Below, piece by piece: positions 9,102 through 16,433 of a DNA stretch of 29,735 nucleotides. This DNA comes from JAHDBG01 sp963922315 (GTDB taxonomy: Bacteria > Pseudomonadota > Gammaproteobacteria > Chromatiales > Chromatiaceae): positions 1 through 29,735 of the forward strand of contig CAWUID010000026.1 in NCBI GenBank assembly GCA_963922315.1, written 5' to 3'. A program made the translations under genes and the position numbers. How positions within the stretch are numbered: the first letter of the stretch is position 1; the number at the start of each line of letters is the position of its first letter. The notes beneath the pieces were generated by a model that had not been told where the DNA came from, did no database searches, and was given only the letters and a program-made list of their open reading frames with translations.

Positions 9102-9419
9102 TTATCCCATAGCGTGCTGCTGCAAGGCTTCATGGTGATCTTGATTGTCTAAGGCACGAATGGTTGGTTGGGGCCGTTGTTTCGCCTGGGCTAAATCATA
9201 ATTTGACTGCATCGCAAGCCAGGCCCGGGCAGTGCTGATGCCTGCCATTTCCAGGCGTAAAGCCAGATCAGTGCTGATCGCTGCCCGGCCATGCAATACA
9301 CGAGACAGTGCTACGCGAGACATACCCAGCTGGTCAGCAGCTTCTGTGACGCTCAGGCCCAGATCGGTAATGACATCTTCGTATAACAGTTCGCCAGGGT
9401 GTGGCGGGTTTTTCATCAT
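9102..9419 (-). CDS. higA: HigA-family antitoxin
   Basis: The 105-residue protein opens with PPHPGELLYEDVITDLGLSV, the usual start of HigA/VapI-type antitoxins, then an Xre-type helix-turn-helix (TEAADQLGMSRVALSRVLHG, about 24-43) and the family segment ISTDLALRLEMA...ARAWLAMQSNYDLAQAK. It should bind and neutralise the HigB product and repress the shared promoter. It lies 12 bp after higB; toxin-first order is normal for this family. The C-terminal tail (ALDNQDHHEALQQHAMG) is hydrophilic and probably flexible. Confidence 0.92.
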   Translation of the reverse strand: MMKNPPHPGELLYEDVITDLGLSVTEAADQLGMSRVALSRVLHGRAAISTDLALRLEMAGISTARAWLAMQSNYDLAQAKQRPQPTIRALDNQDHHEALQQHAMG

Positions 9420-9431
9420 GGCATTGTGCCT

Positions 9432-9710
9432 CTAATGGTAATCAACATAATTGACCAGCTCGACATCTGTGCCGGTAAAGCGAAAGGTCACTCGCCAGTT
9501 AGCGTTAACCCATATTGACCAGTGTTTGTTCAGTTCGCCCTTTAACTGGTGTAGCCTGAAGGAAGGTAGATTCAGGTCTTCCGGGCCTGCGGTAACGTCC
9601 AGCAACGCCAGTATCCGGCGCAGTTTTGCGGCATGTGCTGTCTGAATGCCTCGGGTTGTTCCTGTTTTGTAGAAAGCTTCAAGGCCCTTGTGTCGGAATC
9701 CGATAATCAT
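9432..9710 (-). CDS. higB: HigB-family toxin (RelE/ParE superfamily mRNA interferase)
   Basis: The 92-residue protein matches HigB/GraT toxins: MIIGFRHKGLEAFY at the start, a middle LPSFRLHQLKG, and the C-terminal strand pattern WSIWVNANWRVTFRF...VELVNYVDYH. These toxins cleave mRNA at the ribosome and slow growth. The coding frame is intact, and the sheet residues expected for activity (the Arg in NWRVTF and the terminal DYH) are present, so the toxin may be active. The gene is followed by higA. The predicted promoter ends so close to ATG 9710 that the mRNA may be leaderless. Confidence 0.92.
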   Translation of the reverse strand: MIIGFRHKGLEAFYKTGTTRGIQTAHAAKLRRILALLDVTAGPEDLNLPSFRLHQLKGELNKHWSIWVNANWRVTFRFTGTDVELVNYVDYH

Positions 9711-9717
9711 AGCGTGA

Positions 9718-9746
9718 ATTGTATCGTGTTACGTTACGCGTTACAA
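9718..9746 (-). promoter_or_regulatory. higBA promoter with GTTAC repeats
   Basis: On the minus strand a -35 TTGTAA (9746-9741), a 17-bp spacer and a -10 TACAAT (9723-9718) lie directly before higB. GTTAC occurs three times on the plus strand at 9728-9732, 9733-9737 and 9740-9744, inside the spacer and the -35, where HigA binding would block polymerase. Transcription should start at about 9710-9712, almost on the start codon. Confidence 0.6.
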
Positions 9747-9791
9747 ACCACTGGGCGTAGTGTCTGATTAAGTCATCGTTTTGACTGCCCG

Positions 9792-9805
9792 GTATTGTAC
9801 AATAC
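9792..9805. promoter_or_regulatory. perfect 14-bp palindrome between higB and htpG
   Basis: GTATTGTACAATAC reads the same on both strands. It sits 82 bp before the higB start and 60 bp before the htpG sigma-32 -35 element. It may be an operator for HigA or for another dimeric regulator; the bound protein is unknown. Confidence 0.4.
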
Positions 9806-9864
9806 AGCTTTGTTATTATCAGGGACGTAGATAGAAAAACTGTACCATCAGTGATCTGCGCAGG

Positions 9865-9893
9865 GTTGAATTTGGTGCCATATAACCCCATGT
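9865..9893 (+). promoter_or_regulatory. sigma-32 heat-shock promoter of htpG
   Basis: GTTGAATT (9865-9872) and CCCCATGT (9886-9893) match the RpoH consensus CTTGAA / CCCCATNT. There are 15 bp between TTGAA and CCCC. The element is 43 bp before the htpG ATG, whose ribosome site GGAGAG is at 9920-9925. This implies heat induction of htpG. Confidence 0.85.
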
Positions 9894-9936
9894 CTGGCGA
9901 AATCTTCCCCCACCTTCATGGAGAGATAACCGAATT

Positions 9937-11940
9937 ATGAGTGGACAGAAAGAAACCCTGACTTTTCAGGCCGAAGTCAGCCAGGTGCTGAATCTGGTGA
10001 TTCGTTCGTTGTACAGCAATAAAGAAATCTTTTTGCGCGAACTGGTCTCCAATGCATCAGACGCAGCAGAAAAGCTGCGGTTTGAAGCGCTGGCAGACGA
10101 TGCGTTATACGAGAGCGATCCTGAGCTGCGCATCCGCCTGCATATTGATAAAGATGCAAACACTCTGTCGATTGAAGACAATGGTATCGGCATGAGCCGG
10201 ACTGAAGTTGGCGACACGATTGGTACCATCGCCAGTTCCGGTACGAAAAAGTTTCTGGCTGAGCTGTCTGGTGATCAGACCAAAGATAGCGCTCTGATCG
10301 GCCAGTTCGGCGTTGGTTTTTATTCAGCCTTCATCGTCGCTGACAAAGTGACATTGGAGACTCGTCGGGCTGGTTTGTCTGCTACTGAAGGTGTGCGTTG
10401 GGAATCCAGTGGTGAAGGCAGCTACACGCTGGAAACCATTGAGCGTGCGCAACGGGGTACGACCGTCACATTGCATCTGAACGAAGACGCAAAAGATTAT
10501 CTGGACGACTGGCGTTTACGCTCGGTAGTGAACAAGTTCTCCGATCATATCGCGATGCCGGTTGAAATGCTGGAGCAGCCACCTGCGCCACCACCGGCTG
10601 CAGAAGATGACAAAAAAGATGACGCCGCTGACGATGCTGCTGAGCAGAAAGACGACGCGGATAAGCAGGAAGCGGAAGCACCGGTGCCAGAATGGAAAAA
10701 GGTCAACACCGGTACTGCTCTGTGGATGCGCAATAAGTCAGATATCAAAGACGAAGAGTATCAGGAATTTTACAAGCACGTCAGCCATGATTTTGAAGAA
10801 GCGCTGACTTGGGCACACAACCGGGTAGAAGGTAGTCACGAATATACTTCATTGCTGTACATTCCGGGACGTGCACCATTTGATTTGTGGGAACGTGAGC
10901 AGAAACATGGTGTGAAATTGTATGTGCGGCGCGTGTTCATCATGGATGAAGCCGATAAGCTGATGCCGCGTTATCTGCGTTTCGTGAAGGGTATCGTCGA
11001 TTCCGACGATCTGCCACTGAATGTGTCACGTGAGCTGTTGCAGGAAGACAAAAAGATCGACAATATCCGCAATGCGAATGCGAAGCGGATCCTCGGTTTG
11101 CTGGAAAAACTGGCGAAAGACGATAGCGAAAAGTACGAAAAATTCTGGGGTCAATTCGGCAATGTATTGAAAGAAGGACCGGCAGAAGATTATACCAACC
11201 GCGAAAAAATCGGTGGTTTGCTGCGCTTTGCTTCAACTGCTGAAGGCGATCCGACGCATGTCTCACTCGATCAGTACATTGAGCGGATGGTCGAGAAGCA
11301 GGATAAGATCTATTACATCACAGCGGATAATCTGGCAGCAGCGCGTAATAGCCCGCATCTTGAAGTGTTCAAGAAAAAAGGCATCGAGGTACTGTTGCTG
11401 GTAGACCGGGTAGATGAATGGCTGGTTTCGCACTTCATGGAATATAAAGACAAGAAGCTGCAATCAGTTGCGAAAGGCGAGTTGGATCTGGGCGATCTGG
11501 CAGATAAGGAAGACCAGGAAAAAGCTGAGAAGGCTTCAGAAGAAAACAAGCACTTCCTGGAGCGGATCAAAACCGCATTGGGTGATGAAGTCAAATCAGT
11601 GCGTGTGTCTACCCGTCTGACCGATTCACCGGCCTGTCTGGTGGTTGAGCAGTATGACATGAGCCAGAATATGGCGCGGTTGTTGCAACAGATGGGGCAG
11701 GGTGCTGGCGGACCTGCGCCGACGCCGATCATGGAAGTGAATCTGGAACATCCGCTGGTCAGCCAGATGGATCAGGAGGTTGATGAAGATCAATTTGCTG
11801 ACCTGGCAAAGCTGGTATTTGATCAGGCCCTGCTGGCTGAAGGTGGCCAATTGAAGGATCCGGCAACCTTTGTGCATCGTCTGAACCGGTTGATTCTGGA
11901 GCTGCAGACTAGCAAGCCTGCGGAAGCAGAAGCTGCCTGA
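9937..11940 (+). CDS. htpG: chaperone HtpG (bacterial Hsp90)
   Basis: The 667-residue cytosolic ATP-dependent chaperone has the GHKL ATPase motifs NASDA (about 38-42), DNGIGM (about 86-91) and GQFGVGFYSAF (about 128-138). The middle domain (ALWMRNKSDI, FDLWEREQKHGVKLYVRRVFI, LPLNVSRELLQ) and the C-terminal dimerisation domain follow. E. coli HtpG has 624 residues. Most of the extra length is a linker at about 212-250 between the N and middle domains, starting PPAPPPAAEDDKKDD and rich in Asp, Glu, Lys and Ala. It is expressed alone between a sigma-32 promoter and a strong terminator. Confidence 0.98.
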   Translation: MSGQKETLTFQAEVSQVLNLVIRSLYSNKEIFLRELVSNASDAAEKLRFEALADDALYESDPELRIRLHIDKDANTLSIEDNGIGMSRTEVGDTIGTIASSGTKKFLAELSGDQTKDSALIGQFGVGFYSAFIVADKVTLETRRAGLSATEGVRWESSGEGSYTLETIERAQRGTTVTLHLNEDAKDYLDDWRLRSVVNKFSDHIAMPVEMLEQPPAPPPAAEDDKKDDAADDAAEQKDDADKQEAEAPVPEWKKVNTGTALWMRNKSDIKDEEYQEFYKHVSHDFEEALTWAHNRVEGSHEYTSLLYIPGRAPFDLWEREQKHGVKLYVRRVFIMDEADKLMPRYLRFVKGIVDSDDLPLNVSRELLQEDKKIDNIRNANAKRILGLLEKLAKDDSEKYEKFWGQFGNVLKEGPAEDYTNREKIGGLLRFASTAEGDPTHVSLDQYIERMVEKQDKIYYITADNLAAARNSPHLEVFKKKGIEVLLLVDRVDEWLVSHFMEYKDKKLQSVAKGELDLGDLADKEDQEKAEKASEENKHFLERIKTALGDEVKSVRVSTRLTDSPACLVVEQYDMSQNMARLLQQMGQGAGGPAPTPIMEVNLEHPLVSQMDQEVDEDQFADLAKLVFDQALLAEGGQLKDPATFVHRLNRLILELQTSKPAEAEAA

Positions 11941-11964
11941 CCAGATTCTGATTGATCAGTAACT

Positions 11965-11999
11965 AAAAAGCCCTGACACATTATGTGTCAGGGCTTTTT
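11965..11999. terminator. bidirectional rho-independent terminator
   Basis: A perfect 16-bp hairpin (arms 11965-11980 and 11984-11999, loop TTA) has a GC core CCCTGACACA. A-tracts on the left and T-tracts on the right let it work on both strands. It ends htpG on the plus strand and the yidD end of the ribosomal operon on the minus strand. The yidD stop codon lies inside the right arm. Confidence 0.95.
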
Positions 12000-12215
12000 G
12001 GGTTCTGGTACCGGATCATAGCCACCCTCATGCCAGGGATGGCAGCGCCCCAGGCGTTTCAAGCCGAGCCAGATGCCGCGCCTTACCCCCCAGTGGGTGA
12101 TCGCTTCCATCATATAAGCGGAGCAGGTGGGCAGGTAGCGGCAGCGATTGCCGAGCAGTGGGCTGATACACAGTTGGTAAGCGCGGATCAGCCACAGACA
12201 CAGCTTTTGCATCAT
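11988..12215 (-). CDS. yidD: membrane protein insertion efficiency factor YidD
   Basis: This 75-residue protein has the YidD signature: MMQKLCLWLIRAYQLCISPL, then GNRCRYLPTCSAYMMEAI and GRCHPWHEGGYDPVP, including the conserved Cys residues. YidD helps YidC-dependent insertion of membrane proteins at the inner membrane. A longer reading frame exists, but the start is ATG 12215: it overlaps the nadD stop as ATGA, giving translational coupling, and it fits family length. The usual neighbours rpmH, rnpA and yidC are absent, so the gene has moved to the end of a ribosomal-protein/nadD operon. Its final codons lie in the shared terminator. Confidence 0.93.
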   Translation of the reverse strand: MMQKLCLWLIRAYQLCISPLLGNRCRYLPTCSAYMMEAITHWGVRRGIWLGLKRLGRCHPWHEGGYDPVPEPKKP

Positions 12216-12838
12216 GTTGCTGGTTGGTAGAGTTTTTGTTGTCGGATCAGGGCCCAGACGGCCGGAGATAAATGGCGTGAGATGGTCTGATCGCCTTGCG
12301 TCAGGGCACTGCGAATCGCAGTTGAGGAAATGGCGGGGGGTGTGATCGTGTGTTGATATACCAGTCCGGCTGAACACTGATGTAAGTCAGCCGTCGTGTC
12401 TGCGTTGTGTAAAGTGAGATTGGCGGGTGGTGTTTGTGGATGATCAGCGCGCCGGACGACGATCAGGTGGGCGAGTTGCAGGATCTGATGTGGTGTTTTC
12501 CAGCGGCTCAGTTGAGAAAAGGTATCTGACCCGATCATCAGGCACAAGGTTTGGCCGGGCAACTGGGTGTGTAATGTCGTGAGCGTATCCACCATATAAG
12601 ATGGGCCGCGACGTTCGATTTCACAGGGGTCAGCGTAAAAGGTGGGATAACCGGCAATAGCGGCCTGTACCATCGCCAGTCGCTGAGCTGGGTTGGCCAG
12701 GGGTTGCGTCTTGTGAACAGCTTGGTTCAGCGGTATCCAGCGGATCTGGCTGAGCCTGCAGTGGTGCCAGACTGACTCAGCCAGTGTTGAATGCCCCAGA
12801 TGGGGCGGATCAAAGGTGCCGCCGAAGATGCCGATCAT
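12212..12838 (-). CDS. nadD: nicotinate-nucleotide adenylyltransferase
   Basis: The 208-residue enzyme makes nicotinate adenine dinucleotide from nicotinate mononucleotide and ATP in NAD synthesis. It starts MIGIFGGTFDPPHLGH, the nucleotidyltransferase motif with its paired His residues, and carries GSDTFSQLSRWK, LIVVRR and the C-terminal ISSTAIRSAL motif. It follows rplI by 21 bp and overlaps yidD by four bases. nadD usually sits near rsfS, proA or holA; its place after rplI is unusual. Confidence 0.95.
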   Translation of the reverse strand: MIGIFGGTFDPPHLGHSTLAESVWHHCRLSQIRWIPLNQAVHKTQPLANPAQRLAMVQAAIAGYPTFYADPCEIERRGPSYMVDTLTTLHTQLPGQTLCLMIGSDTFSQLSRWKTPHQILQLAHLIVVRRADHPQTPPANLTLHNADTTADLHQCSAGLVYQHTITPPAISSTAIRSALTQGDQTISRHLSPAVWALIRQQKLYQPAT

Positions 12839-12859
12839 ATCCGGCAGATAGCTTCAGGC

Positions 12860-13312
12860 TCAGGCGGCGACCACATGCACCGGTAAGGTGGTCTCAACGT
12901 CTGTGTACAGATGAACGGTGACGGCGTAGTCACCGACCAGCCGGAAGGGCCCTTCGGGCAGGCGCACTTCGTTGCGTTCCAGGGTGATCCCGATCTGACC
13001 ACAGGCTGCAATGATGTCTTTGATGCCGACGGAGCCGAACAGCTTGCCTTCTTCGCCGACCTTATGGGCGATGGTTACACCATTTGGCAGGGCATCCAGG
13101 TGTGCTTTGCGTGTTTCTGCGGCTTGTTGTTTTTCCAGTGCCTGGCGTTCCCAATCAGCACGTTTCTGTTCAAATTCTGCCACATTCTGTTTGCTGGCAA
13201 ATACGGCTTTGCCCTGCGGGATCAGAAAATTACGGGCGTAGCCGGGCTTCACTGAGACCAGCTCGCCGAGTGCACCGAGATTCGGGACTTTATCTAATAG
13301 AATGACATTCAT
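12860..13312 (-). CDS. rplI: 50S ribosomal protein L9
   Basis: The 150-residue protein matches L9 along its whole length: MNVILLDKVPNLGALGELVSVKPGYARNFLIPQGKA is the N-terminal rRNA-binding domain, then a charged helix and a C-terminal domain with LFGSVG. It binds 23S rRNA at the base of the L1 stalk. ATG 13312 follows AAGGT. Order on the minus strand is rpsF-rpsR-DUF2232-rplI, a conserved gammaproteobacterial arrangement. Confidence 0.98.
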   Translation of the reverse strand: MNVILLDKVPNLGALGELVSVKPGYARNFLIPQGKAVFASKQNVAEFEQKRADWERQALEKQQAAETRKAHLDALPNGVTIAHKVGEEGKLFGSVGIKDIIAACGQIGITLERNEVRLPEGPFRLVGDYAVTVHLYTDVETTLPVHVVAA

Positions 13313-13335
13313 GAGTTTACAACCTTAAGGTAGCA

Positions 13336-14262
13336 CTATTTGTCGTTGTGAGAGTTTGTTCTGGCTTGCAGTCGGGTACGAAAGTCCCACCAGCCGTCAA
13401 GATAGCCAGCTAATGAGGCAATGTTCAGGCTGAATGGCATGCCCAGTACCAGCAACACATAAGAGCCGGTCAGCCAGAAGCGTTTGATCTGAAAATGCCG
13501 GGCCAGATAATGGCCAAGGCTGAGTGCTTGCAGTACGAACAAGACGATCATGACCAGGTATAGCTGGCTGGGCAGACCAGCACTGGTGTCTTCGCTGAGT
13601 AAGGCCGGAATCAGCAGTAAAGGTGCAATGATCAGCCAGCTGCGTGAAAAACGCAGGCTCTGAAAGGCCCGGGCAAAATCATGCGTCTCACGCAATGTGG
13701 CTTCGGCCCACAAGGCTAGTAACAAAGCACTGCTGTTGAGCACAAACCAACTGGCGGCGATGGCACCTGGCATCCAGGTTGCCAGGGCAGTCACCAGCAC
13801 TTGCTGTTGTTCCGGTTGCAGTAACAGAGCATCAAACTGAGTTTTCAGCAAGCTGTTGATCAGTCCGCGCCAGAATTCAACCGGTGCATCCAGTGCCAGA
13901 AATTGCAGCCCGACCAGCAGCCAGGCGCCGATCATGGCAGGTTCCAGCGTGCCTGCTAAGCTGCGCCCTCGACGCAGCAACCAGCCAGAGCTCCAGGCTG
14001 ACAGCCATAACCAACTGGCGGGCAACAATAAAGCCCACGGCGAGACGGATAACACGCCACCGAGCAGCGCGAGACTGAGCAGGCTGGCAACCAGTACCCA
14101 TAAGCCTTCACGCATGCCATTACGCAGTGTTGCAAGAGCAATGATCGCCGCACTGGCGATCAGCATAGGCGAAAGCACCAGCGCAGAGCAGACAGAGATC
14201 AGTGTTGCCAGGATCGCCTGGGTGCGACCTTGCATCATCCAGGCCAGCAAGGATTTCATCAT
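13336..14262 (-). CDS. DUF2232 family integral membrane protein
   Basis: The 308-residue protein is nearly all hydrophobic, with about eight predicted membrane helices, for example VCSALVLSPMLIASAAIIAL, VLVASLLSLALLGGVL, LIIAPLLLIPALL and QLYLVMIVLFVLQALSLG. Position and composition match the DUF2232 (YybS-like) gene that many gammaproteobacteria carry between rpsR and rplI. The function is unknown. It starts at ATG 14262 or the adjacent ATG 14259, with no clear ribosome site, 32 bp after rpsR. No priB gene is present between rpsF and rpsR. Confidence 0.8.
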   Translation of the reverse strand: MMKSLLAWMMQGRTQAILATLISVCSALVLSPMLIASAAIIALATLRNGMREGLWVLVASLLSLALLGGVLSVSPWALLLPASWLWLSAWSSGWLLRRGRSLAGTLEPAMIGAWLLVGLQFLALDAPVEFWRGLINSLLKTQFDALLLQPEQQQVLVTALATWMPGAIAASWFVLNSSALLLALWAEATLRETHDFARAFQSLRFSRSWLIIAPLLLIPALLSEDTSAGLPSQLYLVMIVLFVLQALSLGHYLARHFQIKRFWLTGSYVLLVLGMPFSLNIASLAGYLDGWWDFRTRLQARTNSHNDK

Positions 14263-14294
14263 CGTTGCAAGTTGTGCAGTAATCTGATCCCGGG

Positions 14295-14525
14295 CTAGAG
14301 TTGGTGGCTGTCAGAATAAGGCATCAGTGCTAAAAAGCGCGCGCGTTTGACAGCAGTTGCTAATTGGCGCTGAAAACGAGCGCTGGTGCCAGTGATCCGG
14401 CTGGGAACAATTTTGCCGGTTTCAGTCACATTCTGCTGCAACAACTCCAGATCTTTGTAATCAATGTTCTGGATGCCTTCGGCGGTGAACCGGCAATATC
14501 TGCGACGGCGGTTATAGTAAGACAT
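14295..14525 (-). CDS. rpsR: 30S ribosomal protein S18
   Basis: The 76-residue protein MSYYNRRRRYCRFTAEG...GKIVPSRITGTSARFQRQLATAVKRARFLALMPY is a clear S18, which binds 16S rRNA as a pair with S6. I chose ATG 14525 rather than the TTG two codons upstream because AAGGA is then well spaced (about 8 nt) and the length fits. The C-terminus SDSHQL is typical. Confidence 0.97.
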   Translation of the reverse strand: MSYYNRRRRYCRFTAEGIQNIDYKDLELLQQNVTETGKIVPSRITGTSARFQRQLATAVKRARFLALMPYSDSHQL

Positions 14526-14551
14526 ACACAATTTCCTTAAAATGATACGGT

Positions 14552-14911
14552 TCAGCTGATGGTTGCTTCCGGAGCAGCTTCTGTATTTTCTTCTGTTGCC
14601 TGAGCCAGAGGAGAGGCGTCGGTAATCGCTGCTTTGCGGCGAATCACCAAGCGGCGCAGAACGGCATCATTGAAGCGGAAATTTTGTTCCAGCTCGGCCA
14701 GCGTGTCAGCGCTGCATTCGATATTCATCAGCACATAATGTGCTTTCTGCATTTTTTCTATCGGGTATGCCAACTGGCGGCGACCCCAGTCTTCCAGGCG
14801 ATGGATGTTGCCACCACCCTCTGTGATAATGGTTCGGTAACGTTCCAGCAATTCCGGTACATTGCTGCTGTGATCCTGGTGCACCAGGAATACAACTTCG
14901 TAATGACGCAT
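14552..14911 (-). CDS. rpsF: 30S ribosomal protein S6
   Basis: The 119-residue protein starts MRHYEVVFLVHQDHSSNVP, with GGGNIHRLEDWGRRQLAYPI and KAHYVLMNIE typical of S6. The frame stays open 29 codons upstream, but the true start is ATG 14911: it is preceded by AAGGAG and matches the family. The C-terminus ends in an acidic tail (ATEENTEAAPEATIS), the kind that in E. coli receives extra glutamates. First gene of its operon. Confidence 0.97.
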   Translation of the reverse strand: MRHYEVVFLVHQDHSSNVPELLERYRTIITEGGGNIHRLEDWGRRQLAYPIEKMQKAHYVLMNIECSADTLAELEQNFRFNDAVLRRLVIRRKAAITDASPLAQATEENTEAAPEATIS

Positions 14912-15001
14912 GGTCACTCCTTCTGGATTGTCAGCTTCCTGTGATAAAACAATGAAGCAAGGAGAAGTCATCTGTGTTTGCAGATGATTTGAGGGCACCA
15001 G

Positions 15002-15030
15002 ATTCTAGGCAAGTGCCCATGTTGTTGCAA
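15002..15030 (-). promoter_or_regulatory. rpsF operon promoter and leader hairpin
   Basis: On the minus strand -35 TTGCAA (15030-15025), a 17-bp spacer and -10 TAGAAT (15007-15002) form a good sigma-70 promoter. The predicted leader of about 85 nt contains a hairpin, TCATCTG (14968-14974) with CAGATGA (14981-14987). Leaders of rpsF are often bound by the S6:S18 pair; I could not find that motif with confidence. Confidence 0.65.
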
Positions 15031-15067
15031 GTCTTTTCGTGCGTTGGCATAAGAGGAAACAAGTATC

Positions 15068-16423
15068 GTGTTGATGAGTCTTCTGGCCTTTGTGGTCGCC
15101 ATTGTAATTCTGGTTGGTATTCACGAATGGGGCCATTTCTGGGTGGCGCGCCGTTGCGGTATTAAAGTGCTGCGTTTTTCGATTGGTTTTGGCAAGCCAC
15201 TATGGCGCTGGCGTGGCCGGCAGGATGACACTGAATATGTGATCGCGGCGGTTCCGCTGGGGGGATATGTCGCTATGCTGGACGAGCGGGAAGGCCCGGT
15301 CGCAGCACATGAGCGTCATCGGGCATTTAACCGCCAGTCAATTTCCAAACGTGCGGCAGTGGTGGTTGCGGGTCCGCTGGTGAATCTGATGTTTGCAGTG
15401 ATTGCCCTTGCTCTGGCAGGTATGTGGGGAGAAACCGGGTTGCGTCCCTGGGTGGGGCAGGTGGCGCCGGACAGTCCGGCAGCACAGGCCGGGATGCAGG
15501 TGGGTGATGAGATTCTGGCGGTGAATGACACCTTCACCCGTACCTGGCGTCAGGTGTTGCAGGCACTGGCGGTGGCGAGTGTGCAGGGTGGCGAAGTGCT
15601 GATGCAGGTACAGGATGCGCAAGGTTTGCCAGATTCCCGTGTATGGCGCCCTCTGGGAGATGTGGCTGAGCGGCCCGATTTGCTGGATCATCTGGGCTTG
15701 CAGCCGAAGCAACCGGTGATGCCGCCAGTTATCGGTAAGGTACTGGCGGGAGAAGCCGCCGAGCAGGCCGGGCTTCAGACAGGTGACCGGATTGTGTCAG
15801 CCGACGGGGTGATGATTGCTGACTGGCTGGATTGGGTGGCCTATGTGCGGGCACGTCCGGAGCAGGTGATTCGCCTGGTGGTGGAGCGCGCTGGTCTGAC
15901 AGAGTCGTTGTTGCTGCAACCTGAAGCACATGATGCCGGAGAACAGGTGATCGGGCGGATTGGTGTATTACCACAGCCGTTGAGTGATGCAGTCCTGGCT
16001 GAGTATCGAGTCACCTATCAACTATCGCCTTGGCAGGCGCTGGTCATCGGTTTTACTAAGACCACTGAGATGGTGGTACTCACCGGACAGGTGATCTGGC
16101 GTATCGTAACGGGCACTGCGTCTGTGCAGCATTTGAGTGGGCCGCTCAGCATCGCAGATGCCGCCGGACAGACAGCACAGCAGGGCCTGACATCGTTTCT
16201 GAAATTTCTGGCACTGATCAGCCTTAGCCTCGGAGTACTGAATCTGTTACCGATCCCGGTACTGGATGGCGGTCATCTGGTCTATCTGGCGCTGGAGGCT
16301 GTGCGTGGTCGCCCGGTACCGGAAACCTGGCTGGCTTATGGGCAAAAGCTGGGTATGGCGGTACTGGGTAGTGTGATGTTGCTGGTGTTTTATCTCGACA
16401 TACAGCGTTTTCTGATAAATTGA
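15068..16423 (+). CDS. rseP: RIP zinc metalloprotease RseP (site-2 protease)
   Basis: The 451-residue inner-membrane protease has the zinc motif HEWGH (H19, E20, H23) in its first helix and the third ligand in NLLPIPVLDGGH (D400). Two PDZ-type segments (GQVAPDSPAAQAGMQVGD and GKVLAGEAAEQAGLQTGD) lie between, and the C-terminus is hydrophobic. The family cleaves the anti-sigma factor RseA after DegS, releasing sigma-E, and also clears signal-peptide remnants. The start is GTG 15068 (TTG 15071 and ATG 15074 are alternatives); AGAGGA at 15052-15057 favours GTG or TTG. The usual neighbours dxr, cdsA and bamA are absent. It is divergent from rpsF and probably co-transcribed with the next gene. Confidence 0.96.
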   Translation: MLMSLLAFVVAIVILVGIHEWGHFWVARRCGIKVLRFSIGFGKPLWRWRGRQDDTEYVIAAVPLGGYVAMLDEREGPVAAHERHRAFNRQSISKRAAVVVAGPLVNLMFAVIALALAGMWGETGLRPWVGQVAPDSPAAQAGMQVGDEILAVNDTFTRTWRQVLQALAVASVQGGEVLMQVQDAQGLPDSRVWRPLGDVAERPDLLDHLGLQPKQPVMPPVIGKVLAGEAAEQAGLQTGDRIVSADGVMIADWLDWVAYVRARPEQVIRLVVERAGLTESLLLQPEAHDAGEQVIGRIGVLPQPLSDAVLAEYRVTYQLSPWQALVIGFTKTTEMVVLTGQVIWRIVTGTASVQHLSGPLSIADAAGQTAQQGLTSFLKFLALISLSLGVLNLLPIPVLDGGHLVYLALEAVRGRPVPETWLAYGQKLGMAVLGSVMLLVFYLDIQRFLIN

Positions 16424-16433
16424 GGCAATCAAT

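Noticed and set aside
14912..14994. S6:S18-binding leader motif before rpsF
   Set aside because: A hairpin is present, but I could not identify the conserved bulge and loop bases of the known motif.
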